Below, in pieces: positions 25,444-34,269 of a stretch of 64,000 nucleotides of DNA (the first letter of the stretch is position 1; each line of letters opens with the position of its first letter). A program made the position numbers and the translations under genes. This DNA comes from Ruminococcus sp. UBA1409 (lineage in GTDB: Bacteria; Bacillota; Clostridia; Oscillospirales; Ruminococcaceae), in NCBI GenBank assembly GCA_002305045.1, contig DBPX01000009.1, forward strand, positions 35,451-99,450, given 5' to 3'. The notes under the pieces are model-generated. The model did no database searches. It saw nothing but the letters and a program-made list of their open reading frames with translations, and was not told the origin of the DNA.

Positions 25444-25472
25444 TTGACTTTTAATTTTCTGAGTGCTACAAT
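25444..25472 (+). promoter_or_regulatory. Promoter of the first PADTG-tailed protein gene
   Basis: TTGACT (25444-25449) and TACAAT (25467-25472) with a 17-base spacer, upstream of a TAGGAGGAAAAC ribosome-binding site. Confidence 0.8.
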
Positions 25473-25513
25473 GAATTTGGCGAATTTTTTATTATTTTTA
25501 GGAGGAAAACAAA

Positions 25514-26230
25514 ATGAAGAAAATCGTATCAATCGCAATCGCACTCTGCCTTGTATTTTCTCTCGGGCTGACTGCCTTTGCCGCAGAGGTTGTCTACTCT
25601 GAGGATTTTCCGTTCTGGGATGCCGGTAACTGGACCGAGAGCGACATGGCCGATGAGGATGGCAACTTCTTCGAGCTTCTAAACAATGAGAACGCCTACC
25701 TTGTTATCACCAGAAGCGTTGAGACTCACATCGAGTTCAGCGAAACCGAGTGGGAGAAGTTCAACATTCTCGATTCCTGGTGGAGCGGAGTTTATCCCAA
25801 CCCTGTAGACGAGGCATGCCAGTGGATTCAGCTCGGAACCGCAGGTCACACCTCCGAGGATGAGGCTTCTATTCTTGTAGACTGCGTTTACGACGACGGC
25901 ATCACCATCAAGTGGCCCGGCAAGCCTATCTATGATCTTCTTGCCGCTGCTGACGCTCTTGGCAAGGGTAAGCCCCACATCATCTGCAACGAGGGTGCAG
26001 GCGAGGGCATCTACAAGATTACCAATGTTTCCATAGTTATCGAGGATGAGCCGATAGTTGCAGAGGACACCACAACCGAGGCTCCTGCCGAGGATACCAC
26101 TCCTGCTGAGGACGCCCCCGCTGCTGTAGAGGACACCGCAACCTCTGCTCCTGCTGACACCGGCATAGCCCTGGCTCTCGTTCCCATGGCTATCGCTGCT
26201 GCCGCAGTTGTAGTAAGCAAGAGAAGATAA
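25514..26230 (+). CDS. Secreted surface protein with PADTG C-terminal anchor (1 of 3)
   Basis: 238 residues. Signal peptide at 1-24 ending AFAA. The mature domain (about 25-178) is beta-rich and aromatic, with a sequence ending YKITNVSIVIEDE reminiscent of carbohydrate-binding sandwich domains, though no family is certain. A low-complexity linker of Ala/Glu/Asp/Thr/Pro follows. The last 26 residues are PADTG, then a hydrophobic stretch, then KRR, which has the architecture of a sortase sorting signal with an atypical motif. Codons are unusually uniform (GCT/GCC, ACC), suggesting high expression. Confidence 0.75.
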   Translation: MKKIVSIAIALCLVFSLGLTAFAAEVVYSEDFPFWDAGNWTESDMADEDGNFFELLNNENAYLVITRSVETHIEFSETEWEKFNILDSWWSGVYPNPVDEACQWIQLGTAGHTSEDEASILVDCVYDDGITIKWPGKPIYDLLAAADALGKGKPHIICNEGAGEGIYKITNVSIVIEDEPIVAEDTTTEAPAEDTTPAEDAPAAVEDTATSAPADTGIALALVPMAIAAAAVVVSKRR

Positions 26231-26283
26231 TCTGCCGCAGGCTTATTTCAAGGTATTATTTTCATTACTTACCTTTCTTAGAA

Positions 26284-26314
26284 GACGGCACCGTCCCGGC
26301 GGTGCTGTCTTTCT
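26284..26314 (+). terminator. Terminator after PADTG protein 1
   Basis: GACGGCACC (26284-26292) pairs with GGTGCTGTC (26301-26309), followed by TTTCTTTCT. Confidence 0.78.
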
Positions 26315-26363
26315 TTCTGTCTGCCCCATATAGCCGAATTTGTGTTTTGTGCATATTTTTATA

Positions 26364-26392
26364 TTGACAAAGCCGGCGGATGCTGTTATAAT
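26364..26392 (+). promoter_or_regulatory. Promoter of PADTG proteins 2 and 3
   Basis: TTGACA (26364-26369) and TATAAT (26387-26392), spacer 17, perfect consensus. Proteins 2 and 3 probably share this transcript. Confidence 0.85.
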
Positions 26393-26456
26393 ATCTAGTG
26401 TCAGAATCGGGCTGATTATGCCTGATTTTCCTGTACAATATTTGGAGGTGGAAAAA

Positions 26457-27125
26457 GTGAAGAAAATTATCGCAATAGCAGTGTCTGTCGTTATGGTGCT
26501 TGCGGCTTCCGTTTGCGTATTCGCCGAGGAGGAGCTTTACTCCATGACAACGACTCAGGGTCAGTATCAGGAAAGCCTTCCTATTCCCGGACCGATAGTA
26601 ATGCAGGAGGCATACTCCAGAATCGCTACTAACTGGGTTGGCGGCGGCTCCGAGTTCAACGCCATTCTCAACGCTATCAACACTCCTGATTCTACGCTCA
26701 TCATAACCTACACTGGAACCATCAACCAGTTTGTCATCCAGAGCGAGAACGGCTCTACCGACTCCGCTATCGACATCACTCCTGTTGAGGTTGACGGCAA
26801 GAATGTTGCCACCATCCCCTGTGCCGACATCATCGCCGCAATGCCTGTAGCTACCTCCGGCAGCTTTGGCAGCTGGGCGAATGTTGCGCTCATCTTTGAC
26901 GGCGATGTAACCCTCGAGAGCTTCAGAATTGTAACAGGCGCAGAGGCTCCTGCCGAGGATACCGCCCCCGCAGAGGACACCACCCCTGCAGATGACACCA
27001 CCCCCGCAGAGGACACTCCTCCCGCTGACGATGCTGCATCAGCACCTGCCGATACCGGGATAGCCCTCGCCCTTGTTCCCATGGCAATAGCGGCTCTTGC
27101 CGTTGTAGCAAATAAAAAAAGTTAA
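26457..27125 (+). CDS. Secreted surface protein with PADTG C-terminal anchor (2 of 3)
   Basis: 222 residues, started at GTG 26457 because GGAGGTG precedes it and a proper signal peptide (KKIIAIAVSVVMVLAASV) then follows; a longer in-frame start would add about 39 non-signal residues. The mature beta-rich domain (about 25-165) ends NVALIFDGDVTLESFRIV, a pattern seen in carbohydrate-binding-like sandwiches. The linker is a repeat of PAEDT/PADDT units. The tail is PADTG, then hydrophobic, then NKKS. It is a paralogue in architecture of the flanking genes, with a different ligand domain. Confidence 0.75.
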   Translation: MKKIIAIAVSVVMVLAASVCVFAEEELYSMTTTQGQYQESLPIPGPIVMQEAYSRIATNWVGGGSEFNAILNAINTPDSTLIITYTGTINQFVIQSENGSTDSAIDITPVEVDGKNVATIPCADIIAAMPVATSGSFGSWANVALIFDGDVTLESFRIVTGAEAPAEDTAPAEDTTPADDTTPAEDTPPADDAASAPADTGIALALVPMAIAALAVVANKKS

Positions 27126-27149
27126 ACTTATCTCTGGGAGGAAAGAACA

Positions 27150-27911
27150 ATGAAAAGAATCTTTGCAATTGCTGTTGCTGCTCTGATGCTTGTTGCGGCT
27201 CTCACCGTGAATGTGTTTGCACTCAAGGACACAGCCTCGATCACCGTTCAGATTTTTGCACAGCCGAACAGTGACTGGTCATGGCACTCTGCTGCCTTCA
27301 CCGCTGCAATTCCCCTTGGCGGGACTGCTACCATCATGACAGACGACCCGTTCGTATTTGACGGACTCAGCTCGTCTGCACCCATCACCTTTGGAACTCA
27401 GATTGGTGACGATACTATCGAGAACGACGGCGAGTCCACCACCATCACCTTCAGCTACACTGATATAGTTATCACTGCTGACGGCTATGATGATTTCGTA
27501 ATTCCCGGCGAAACTGTAACCGCCAGCCTTAGCGCAACCCAGGAGGACTGGGGTCTTGCAGGAAACAGCACTTCTATCATCTTTGACCTTTCTGCAGCTA
27601 CCGGAAGCTCCGACCCTGTTGAGCATGCTAAGTATCTCGATGCATTCACCAGTGCAACCTATGACATTACCTACCTCGCATACAACGGTGTAATGGCTGA
27701 CGGAACTCCCTACACCGAGGGCGCATCAGCCGACGCTCCTGCCGAGGACACCGCTGATGACACCGCTCCCGCAGAGGACATCACTCCCGTAGAGGACACT
27801 ACTACTGCTGAGGACACCACAACCCCCGCTCCTGCTGACACCGGCATAGCTCTGGCTCTCGTTCCTATGGCTATCGCTGCTGCCGCAGTTGTAGTAAGCA
27901 AGAGAAGGTAA
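27150..27911 (+). CDS. Secreted surface protein with PADTG C-terminal anchor (3 of 3)
   Basis: 253 residues. Signal peptide (MKRIFAIAVAALMLVAALTV...FA). The mature domain of about 180 residues is beta-rich with many Thr and no cysteine. It contains two PSxWxW-like aromatic positions near its start (NSDWSWHS) and a C-terminal block EHAKYLDAFTSATYDITYLA. Acidic Thr/Pro linker, then the same PADTG tail as protein 1 (identical over the last 26 residues). It lies 24 bases after gene 2. Surface display is inferred from the tail. Confidence 0.75.
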   Translation: MKRIFAIAVAALMLVAALTVNVFALKDTASITVQIFAQPNSDWSWHSAAFTAAIPLGGTATIMTDDPFVFDGLSSSAPITFGTQIGDDTIENDGESTTITFSYTDIVITADGYDDFVIPGETVTASLSATQEDWGLAGNSTSIIFDLSAATGSSDPVEHAKYLDAFTSATYDITYLAYNGVMADGTPYTEGASADAPAEDTADDTAPAEDITPVEDTTTAEDTTTPAPADTGIALALVPMAIAAAAVVVSKRR

Positions 27912-27958
27912 TTTCAGCCTCATCTGACGGATAACCGGCTTAACGCCAGAATCCCGAC

Positions 27959-28006
27959 CGGCAAATCGGCACTATCCCGCCAGGGCGTGTCGGTTTGCCG
28001 TTTTTT
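27959..28006 (+). terminator. Terminator of the PADTG protein operon
   Basis: CGGCAAATCGGCAC (27959-27972) pairs with GTGTCGGTTTGCCG (27987-28000) with two G-T or mismatch positions, followed by TTTTTT. The following stretch to 28274 holds no gene I can support. Confidence 0.85.
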
Positions 28007-28274
28007 GCTGCAAAATATCCTGAAAAACCGACTAATCCTAAAAATCCAAGAGCCTGAGCTGTCCTGTATCCGATAGAATTAGCTTGCAGCTGCTTTTAAC
28101 ATTTCACCCCTCCCGGCTTACAGCTCAGAATAGATTCAGCTTGGCTGACGGCGTCCGCAGAGGCGCAAAGCGGTCATATTTCAAGACCCTCGGCTATAGA
28201 TTTAAAAAGGACATCCACCTGTCCTGCGGCAAAGCCCTCGGGACGGAAAATATAAATTAAAAGGAGAGATTTTT

Positions 28275-29564
28275 ATGGGACTTATCAAAGCAGTAATCGG
28301 AGCGGTTGGCTCCTCGCTCGCCGACACCTGGAAGGAGTATTTCGTCTGTGATTCGATGGACGACGAGATACTCGCCGTAAAGGGGAAAAAGGTGGTCTCG
28401 GGCAGGTCGTCGAACACCCGTGGCAGTGACAACATAATTACAAACGGCTCTGGAGTCGTCGTTGCGGACGGCCAGTGCATGATGATTATAGACAACGGCA
28501 AGGTTGTTGAAATCTGTGCCGAGCCGGGACGGTTCACCTATGACTCCTCCTCGGAGCCCAGCATCTTCACCGGCAGCCTGGGAGACGGCATTCTCGACAC
28601 TCTTAAAACCATCGGCAGGAGGATAACCTACGGCGGCGACACCGGCAGCGACCAGAGGGTATACTACTTCAACACCAAAGAAATCATGGACAATAAATTC
28701 GGCACGGCAAGCCCCGTCCCGTTCAGGGTGGTGGACTCTAACATCGGCCTTGACATAGATGTTTCCTTGAGGTGCAACGGAGTCTATTCCTACAAAATCG
28801 CCGACCCGCTCAAATTCTATGCGAATGTCTGCGGAAACTTCACCGGCGAGTTCCAAAGAAGCGAGATAGCCTCCCAGCTAAAGACCGAGCTTGTGAGCGC
28901 CCTTCAGCCGGCATTCGGCAGGCTCTCAGAGCTGGAAATCCGTCCTAATCAGGTGGTCACGCACACCGCCGAGCTTGAAAAGGCTCTTAGCGAGCTTCTG
29001 ACCGAGAAGTGGACAAGGGCGAGGGGAATCGAGCTTGTAAGCATATCCCTAGGCTCTATAACCCTCCCCGACGAGGATGCCAAGCTCATAAGAAATGCCC
29101 AGCAGGCGGCAATTATGAGAGACCCGTCCATGGCTGCGGCTCAGCTTGCGGGAGCGCAGGCAGACGCCATGAGAAAGGCTGCCGAAAATTCCGCCGGAGC
29201 TATGACCGGCTTTATGGGGATGGGAATGGCTATGAATCAGGGCGGAGCGAGCGTCGAGGGGCTTTTTGCCATGGCGGACAAAAAGCAAAGCAAGGCAAAA
29301 TCCGAGGGCTGGAAATGCGTCTGCGGAAGCATGGCGACAGGCAACTTCTGCCCGGAGTGCGGCAGGAAAAGGTCTGACGGCTGGGTATGCTCCTGCGGCA
29401 CGGCGAACAAGGGCAATTTCTGCACCAGCTGCGGCTCAAAGCGTCCCGCAGGCGAGCCTCTTTACCGCTGTGACAAGTGCGGCTGGGAGCCCGACGACCC
29501 CAAGAATCCTCCCAAGTTCTGTCCCGAATGCGGCGACAGGTTTGACGACTCGGATATTAAATGA
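28275..29564 (+). CDS. SPFH-domain protein with C-terminal zinc ribbons (YdjI-like)
   Basis: 429 residues. The N-terminal two thirds are an SPFH/Band-7 domain of the virion-core-protein type (GLIKAVIGAVGSSLADTWKE; NTRGSDNIITNGSGVVVADG), which assembles on the membrane face. A Ala/Met-rich region links to three C-terminal zinc ribbons with CxxC or CxC pairs (CVCG...CPECG, CSCG...CTSCG, CDKCG...CPECG). Matches Bacillus subtilis YdjI in layout. It is the first gene of an operon with TFIIB-type zinc ribbon and TPM-domain genes. The next start codon overlaps its stop (ATGA). Confidence 0.88.
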   Translation: MGLIKAVIGAVGSSLADTWKEYFVCDSMDDEILAVKGKKVVSGRSSNTRGSDNIITNGSGVVVADGQCMMIIDNGKVVEICAEPGRFTYDSSSEPSIFTGSLGDGILDTLKTIGRRITYGGDTGSDQRVYYFNTKEIMDNKFGTASPVPFRVVDSNIGLDIDVSLRCNGVYSYKIADPLKFYANVCGNFTGEFQRSEIASQLKTELVSALQPAFGRLSELEIRPNQVVTHTAELEKALSELLTEKWTRARGIELVSISLGSITLPDEDAKLIRNAQQAAIMRDPSMAAAQLAGAQADAMRKAAENSAGAMTGFMGMGMAMNQGGASVEGLFAMADKKQSKAKSEGWKCVCGSMATGNFCPECGRKRSDGWVCSCGTANKGNFCTSCGSKRPAGEPLYRCDKCGWEPDDPKNPPKFCPECGDRFDDSDIK

Positions 29565-30637
29565 TGTCCGGGCTTATAGAGTTTAAGTGCCCCGAATGCG
29601 GCGCCCCGATAAGCTTTGACAGCGAGGCTCAGAGCCTAAAATGCCCCTACTGCGACTCCGAGATTAACCCCGCCAGCGCCGACGAGCTTAAAGAGGCTGA
29701 GCAAAAGTTCGAGGGCGAGCCCTCCGGCGAGGAGTGGGCAGGCTTTGAGGGCGGCACGCTCGAGGAGGGGAGGCTTGTAAGCTTCGTATGCGGCTCCTGC
29801 GGCGGCGAGATAATAGCCGACGAGAACACGGCGGCGTCGGTCTGCCCCTTTTGCGACAGCCCGGTGGTTATGTCTGGCAGGGTCTCTGGAGTATACAAGC
29901 CAGACCTCGTCATCCCGTTCAAGCTAGACAAGCAGGCGGCTAAGGAGCGCTACAAAAGGCATGTCTCGGGCAAGCTGTTTTTGCCCAAGGAGTTCAAGGC
30001 GGAAGGTCATATCGACGAGATAAAGGGCATATATGTCCCGTTTTGGCTCTTCGGTGCGGACGCAGACGCCGCCGTCAGCTTCAGGGCGACAAAGCAGCGC
30101 ATCTGGAGCGACTCGGATTATAACTATCGTGAGACTCTTCACTACTCCGTCTACAGGTCGGCAAGCCTTAGCTTTGAGAATGTCCCGGTTGACGGCTCCA
30201 GAAGCATCAGCGACAGCGTTATGGAGTCGATAGAGCCGTTTGACTTCACCCAGGCGGTCGACTTCAACGAGGCATATCTGTCCGGCTTTTTGGCGGATAA
30301 GTACGATGTGCTGTCAGAGGACTGCTTTGGAAGGGCGAGCGACAGGATGAGGACCTCCTGTATAAGGGAGGTAGAAAACACCGTCACCGGCTACAGCACC
30401 CGCACTGCCAGCTCAGAGAAGATATCCCTGAAAAACACAAGCATCAGGTACGCTCTTTTGCCGGTATGGTTTCTTGGGACCAGCTGGAACGGCAAGAGAT
30501 ACACCTTTGCCATGAACGGGCAGACCGGAAGATTCGTAGGCGACCTTCCCATGGACAAAAAGCAGGCGGCTAAGTGGACGGCTTTGTTCTGGCTGGCAAG
30601 CTTTGTCCCTGCGTTTTTGATACTTCTGTTTCTTTGA
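29561..30637 (+). CDS. TFIIB-type zinc-ribbon membrane protein (YdjG-like)
   Basis: 358 residues. Two zinc ribbons at the N-terminus (CPECG/CPYCD and CGSCG/CPFCD), then a central domain (KGIYVPFWLFGADADAAVSF) and one C-terminal membrane helix (LFWLASFVPAFLILLFL). This matches YdjG in the B. subtilis ydjFGHI operon. Family knowledge places such proteins in envelope-stress response with the PspA homologue YdjF and the SPFH protein. Translational coupling to the upstream gene is evident. No PspA gene is adjacent here. Confidence 0.83.
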   Translation: MMSGLIEFKCPECGAPISFDSEAQSLKCPYCDSEINPASADELKEAEQKFEGEPSGEEWAGFEGGTLEEGRLVSFVCGSCGGEIIADENTAASVCPFCDSPVVMSGRVSGVYKPDLVIPFKLDKQAAKERYKRHVSGKLFLPKEFKAEGHIDEIKGIYVPFWLFGADADAAVSFRATKQRIWSDSDYNYRETLHYSVYRSASLSFENVPVDGSRSISDSVMESIEPFDFTQAVDFNEAYLSGFLADKYDVLSEDCFGRASDRMRTSCIREVENTVTGYSTRTASSEKISLKNTSIRYALLPVWFLGTSWNGKRYTFAMNGQTGRFVGDLPMDKKQAAKWTALFWLASFVPAFLILLFL

Positions 30638-30640
30638 GGT

Positions 30641-31516
30641 ATGAGTATGAACAGGCTTAAAAAAACCCTCGCCGCACTTTTGACGCTTGCGCTTGCGATA
30701 TCGCTTGCCCTGCCTGCCGCCGCTTCAGACGGCTACGGGGAGGATACCTACTACCGTTTTGTTTACGACTACTCGGGAATGCTCTCAGACGACGAGGCTG
30801 AGGATATCGAGTCCAGGCTCAAGGAGGTAAGCGAGGAAAATTCCTTTTGGGCGGTATTTCACACCTCGCATGACCTGGAAACCGACATAGTGACCTACTG
30901 CGAGAGCTTTATTGACTCTCACTTTGGCTACACCGAGAACACAGACTGCATCCTTCTGTGCGTCGACACCGAGCAAAGGCAGCTCCAGGTCTATATCTGC
31001 GGAAGCCTTATGTACGAATTTTCGGACGACGACATCGACCTGATATATGAGTCGGTCGTTTCTGAGCTGTCAGACGACAGCTACTATTCTGCCGCTCTCA
31101 TCTTTTCGTCCCTGACGAAAAGGCTGATAGCCGAAAACAGGGAGCAGGACAGCGACGGTATCTACCGGCAGGATGAGGATTACGAGGTTATCTACTCCGG
31201 GGATATGGAAACAGACCTGCTGGGAGGAATCCCAGGAAGGATGGCGATAGCTGCGATTTTCGGGCTGATTGTATCCGCAATCCTGAGGGCTTATTTTAAA
31301 TCCGAGCTGAAAAGCGTCGGAGTACAGTCAGGTGCAGCCGGCTACCTAAAGGACGGCTCCTTTAATCTCAGGGACCAAAGGGACATCTTCCTTTACCGCA
31401 GACTTTCAAAAACCGCAAGACCGAAGGAAAGCTCCTCCGGCAGAGGCTCAGGCGGCACAACCATCCACCGCTCCCCCTCCGGGCGCTCATACTCGGGAAG
31501 AGGCGGAAGATTTTAG
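30641..31516 (+). CDS. TPM-domain membrane protein (YdjH-like)
   Basis: 291 residues. N-terminal signal peptide (to about residue 28), then a TPM domain with YDYSGMLSDDEAEDIESRL and the acidic CILLCVDTEQRQLQVY, a transmembrane helix near 193-213, and a basic, Ser/Gly-rich tail ending SYSGRGGRF. Third gene of the operon, 3 bases after the previous stop. Fits YdjH, the partner of YdjG and YdjI. Confidence 0.83.
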   Translation: MSMNRLKKTLAALLTLALAISLALPAAASDGYGEDTYYRFVYDYSGMLSDDEAEDIESRLKEVSEENSFWAVFHTSHDLETDIVTYCESFIDSHFGYTENTDCILLCVDTEQRQLQVYICGSLMYEFSDDDIDLIYESVVSELSDDSYYSAALIFSSLTKRLIAENREQDSDGIYRQDEDYEVIYSGDMETDLLGGIPGRMAIAAIFGLIVSAILRAYFKSELKSVGVQSGAAGYLKDGSFNLRDQRDIFLYRRLSKTARPKESSSGRGSGGTTIHRSPSGRSYSGRGGRF

Positions 31517-31630
31517 TATTATTTTCAATAAAATTTCACCAAAGTCCGCAGACCCTCCAAAAAGGCTATGCGGATTTTGTCTATAAAAAAAGATGACTCC
31601 CGATACTTTAAAGGGAGCCTTTCTCTCCAC

Positions 31631-31659
31631 TTGACAACACTTTTTATAAGTGATATATT
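31631..31659 (+). promoter_or_regulatory. Promoter of asnS
   Basis: TTGACA (31631-31636) and TATATT (31654-31659) with a 17-base spacer; a TGA precedes the -10 box. The leader to the start codon is only about 60 bases, too short for a T-box. Confidence 0.8.
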
Positions 31660-31723
31660 ATCAATTAGCCCAGCCGGAGGGCTTTTCCGGCTTGAAAGAT
31701 TTAAGAAGAAAGGTTTGTTTCAG

Positions 31724-33115
31724 ATGTCCAAGTTTAGTATCGATCAGATTTACAAAAGCGTAAAGGGTCTTATTCCAATACAAGACCTTTGCGACGGCGC
31801 AGAGATTACCCTTGAGGGCTGGATAAGAACAAATCGCTCTAATAATAATATCGGCTTTATCTCGCTTAACGACGGCTCCTGCTTTAGCTGCTGCCAGATT
31901 GTCTACGAGAACGGCAGGCTTTCTAATTACGACGATATCTCAAGACTGCTTACGGGCTGCTCGCTTAGAGTCACCGGCAGGCTTGTGATAACCCCCGGGG
32001 CAAAGCAGCCCTTTGAGCTTAACGCCTCAGAGGCTGAGGTTTTGGGTCAGTGCGACGCTAGCTATCCTCTGCAGAAAAAGAGGCATTCTTTAGAGTTTTT
32101 GAGGGAGATTCCGCATCTTAGACCGAGAACAAATACCTTCATGGCTGTATTTAAGATACGCTCTGTCGTCTCACAGGCAATACACGAGTTCTTCAGGCAA
32201 AACGGCTTTGCATATATCCACACTCCCATCATAACAGGAAACGACGCCGAGGGCGCCGGGGAGACCTTCACCGTCACGATTAGGGATGACGGCTGCTATC
32301 AGGAGGACTTCTTCAAGCGTCACGCCTGCCTTACGGTGTCGGGTCAGCTTCATGTGGAGCCGTTTGCGCTTGCAATGGGCAAGGTCTACACCTTCGGACC
32401 GACCTTCAGGGCGGAGAACTCCAACACGCCGTATCACGCCTGCGAATTCTGGATGATAGAGCCGGAGATGGCGTTCTGCGACCTCAAGGGAAACATGGCT
32501 GTTATGGAGGCTATGCTGAAGTTTGTCATAAGAGAGCTTCTTGATAGCTGTCAGGACGAGCTTAAGTTCCTAAACGACTTCGTTGCCGAAAAGCACGACC
32601 TTATAGAGAAGCTCAACAGGGTCGTCAGCACCGATTTCAGGGTCATAACCTATACCGAGGCGGTCGACTATCTCAAAAACGCCGATGTCAAGTTTGAAAA
32701 CCCGGTTGAGTGGGGCATGGACTTCTTCAAGGAGCACGAGATGTATATCTGCGAGCAGGTTGCAAAGGGTCCTGTGTTCCTTATCGACATTCCCAAGGAC
32801 ATCAAGGCGTTTTACATGAAGCTCAATCCCGACGGCAAGACGGTTGCTGCCTGCGATCTTCTTGTTCCCGGAGTCGGAGAGCTTATCGGCGGCTCCCAGC
32901 GTGAGGAGAACTATGAGCTTCTTGAAAAGAGGATGGAGGAGCTTGGAATCGAGAAGGAGGGTCTTGAGTGGTACCTCGACCTAAGAAGATACGGCGGAGT
33001 GGTGCACTCTGGCTTCGGTCTCGGACTTGAGAGGCTTCTTATGTATGTAACCGGGGTGGCAAATATCAGGGATGTTCTTCCCTACGCCAGAACTCCCGGC
33101 AACCTAAGATTCTAG
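31724..33115 (+). CDS. asnS: Asparaginyl-tRNA synthetase
   Basis: 463 residues from the ATG at 31724, chosen because it gives the usual family length; the upstream in-frame ATG lies before the promoter. Charges tRNA-Asn. The N-terminal OB fold binds the anticodon (GWIRTNRSNNNIGFISLNDG). The class II core has motif 2 FRAENSNTPYHACEFWMIEP and motif 3 GFGLGLERLLMYVTG. ENSNT with H rather than aspartate-type residues distinguishes AsnRS from AspRS. It has its own promoter and no T-box. Confidence 0.96.
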   Translation: MSKFSIDQIYKSVKGLIPIQDLCDGAEITLEGWIRTNRSNNNIGFISLNDGSCFSCCQIVYENGRLSNYDDISRLLTGCSLRVTGRLVITPGAKQPFELNASEAEVLGQCDASYPLQKKRHSLEFLREIPHLRPRTNTFMAVFKIRSVVSQAIHEFFRQNGFAYIHTPIITGNDAEGAGETFTVTIRDDGCYQEDFFKRHACLTVSGQLHVEPFALAMGKVYTFGPTFRAENSNTPYHACEFWMIEPEMAFCDLKGNMAVMEAMLKFVIRELLDSCQDELKFLNDFVAEKHDLIEKLNRVVSTDFRVITYTEAVDYLKNADVKFENPVEWGMDFFKEHEMYICEQVAKGPVFLIDIPKDIKAFYMKLNPDGKTVAACDLLVPGVGELIGGSQREENYELLEKRMEELGIEKEGLEWYLDLRRYGGVVHSGFGLGLERLLMYVTGVANIRDVLPYARTPGNLRF

Positions 33116-33171
33116 TCTTGACTGTTTAATATTAATCCTAGTGAATAACTATTCAAGCGGGGCATATTTTG

Positions 33172-34026
33172 ATGAACGACAGATTTTCCGATTACGAGCT
33201 GGCAGAGAACCTGCAATTAGACGAGGAAAGAGCGCTTTACGGCAGGAACAGGCTTATTGTCAGAGGGTGCCGCTTTGACGGTCCTGCGGACGGCGAGAGC
33301 GCACTCAAGGAATGTTCTGACATCGTCTGCCGGAAGAGCTATTTTAACCTCAGGTATCCGTTCTGGCATGACAGCCGCCTTGAGATATCCGACTGCGAGA
33401 TGACTGAGCTGTGCCGAGCCGCACTCTGGTACTCTAGCGACATAAAAATAAGCGGGACCCGGCTTCACGGCATCAAGGCGCTGAGGGAGTGCTCCAGGGT
33501 CGAAATAACCGACTGCGATATCCTGTCGCCGGAGTTCGGATGGTTTTCAAGCGACATCACGATAGAAAATACAACCGCCGCCAGCGAGTATTTCATGCTG
33601 AAGGCGAGCGGTCTCAGGGTAAAAAGCCTTAGCTTTACCGGGAAGTATTCCTTCCAGTATATCAAGGACTCGGTTTTTGAGGACTGCACCTTCATGACTA
33701 AGGACGCCTTCTGGCACAGCAGCAATGTCCTTGTCAAAAACAGCGTGGTAAACGGCGAGTACCTTGCCTGGTACTCCGACGGGCTGACCCTCGAAAACTG
33801 CCTCATTACAGGCACTCAGCCGCTTTGCTACTGCAGCAATCTGAGGCTTATCAACTGCCGGACCTCGGGCTGTGACCTTTCCTTTGAGAAATCCGAGGTC
33901 GACGCCGAGATATCCGGGGAGATTATAAGCATCAAGAATCCCGCCTCGGGTGTTATAAGGGCGTCAGGCTGTCAGGAAATCATCCGTGACGACCCCAAAA
34001 GCCGATGCGAGATTATAATAGGCTAA
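33172..34026 (+). CDS. DUF3737 family beta-helix protein
   Basis: 284 residues. Many short repeats of the form 'x-I-x-D/N-C-x' (for example LEISDCEM, VEITDCDI, VFEDCTF, LTLENCLI, LRLINC) indicate a right-handed parallel beta-helix like pectate-lyase folds. Family DUF3737 is widespread in gut Firmicutes; no enzymatic role is known. No signal peptide, so cytoplasmic. A TTG immediately before the ATG is an alternative start. A perfect stem-loop follows. Confidence 0.85.
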   Translation: MNDRFSDYELAENLQLDEERALYGRNRLIVRGCRFDGPADGESALKECSDIVCRKSYFNLRYPFWHDSRLEISDCEMTELCRAALWYSSDIKISGTRLHGIKALRECSRVEITDCDILSPEFGWFSSDITIENTTAASEYFMLKASGLRVKSLSFTGKYSFQYIKDSVFEDCTFMTKDAFWHSSNVLVKNSVVNGEYLAWYSDGLTLENCLITGTQPLCYCSNLRLINCRTSGCDLSFEKSEVDAEISGEIISIKNPASGVIRASGCQEIIRDDPKSRCEIIIG

Positions 34027-34054
34027 CCGTGGCGAAGCTTTTTAGCCAGACACT

Positions 34055-34084
34055 GCCGACGCTGTTTTTCCGGCGTCGGCCTTT
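34055..34084 (+). terminator. Terminator after the DUF3737 gene
   Basis: GCCGACGC (34055-34062) pairs with GCGTCGGC (34073-34080), followed by CTTTTAG. Confidence 0.75.
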
Positions 34085-34138
34085 TAGTGTAAAAATGCAC
34101 AAATCGACAGGACAACTGCCGTAATATTTCGTTGCTTT

Positions 34139-34159
34139 TAAAATGCATATTTTTTCATT
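34139..34159. promoter_or_regulatory. Possible ARG box 1
   Basis: AAATGCATATTTTTTCATTT near 34141-34159 resembles an ARG box (TGCAT...TTCA inverted halves). Lies upstream of the -35 element of argC, where ArgR could bind cooperatively with the second box. Confidence 0.45.
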
Positions 34160-34164
34160 TGGTA

Positions 34165-34193
34165 TTGAATATCCAAAGCACATATGGTATACT
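34165..34193 (+). promoter_or_regulatory. Promoter of the argCJBD operon
   Basis: TTGAAT (34165-34170) and TATACT (34188-34193), spacer 17. Confidence 0.78.
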
Positions 34194-34224
34194 CAAATGG
34201 TATTGCAGGAGTCAAGATTTATAT

Positions 34225-34244
34225 TTATGCATTTTTATGAATAA
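34225..34244. promoter_or_regulatory. ARG box 2 (ArgR operator)
   Basis: TTATGCATTTTTATGAATAA is a near-perfect inverted repeat matching the ArgR/AhrC consensus (ATTCAT...ATGAAT type halves). It lies about 30 bases after the -10 box and 26 bases before argC, a normal site for arginine-dependent repression. Confidence 0.7.
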
Positions 34245-34269
34245 AACCTGCAAGCTCGGGAGGCTTAAT

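Noticed and set aside
26011..26220. Serine/alanine-rich minus-strand frames opposite the PADTG proteins
   Set aside because: They are mirror images of the low-complexity linkers and tails of the sense proteins.
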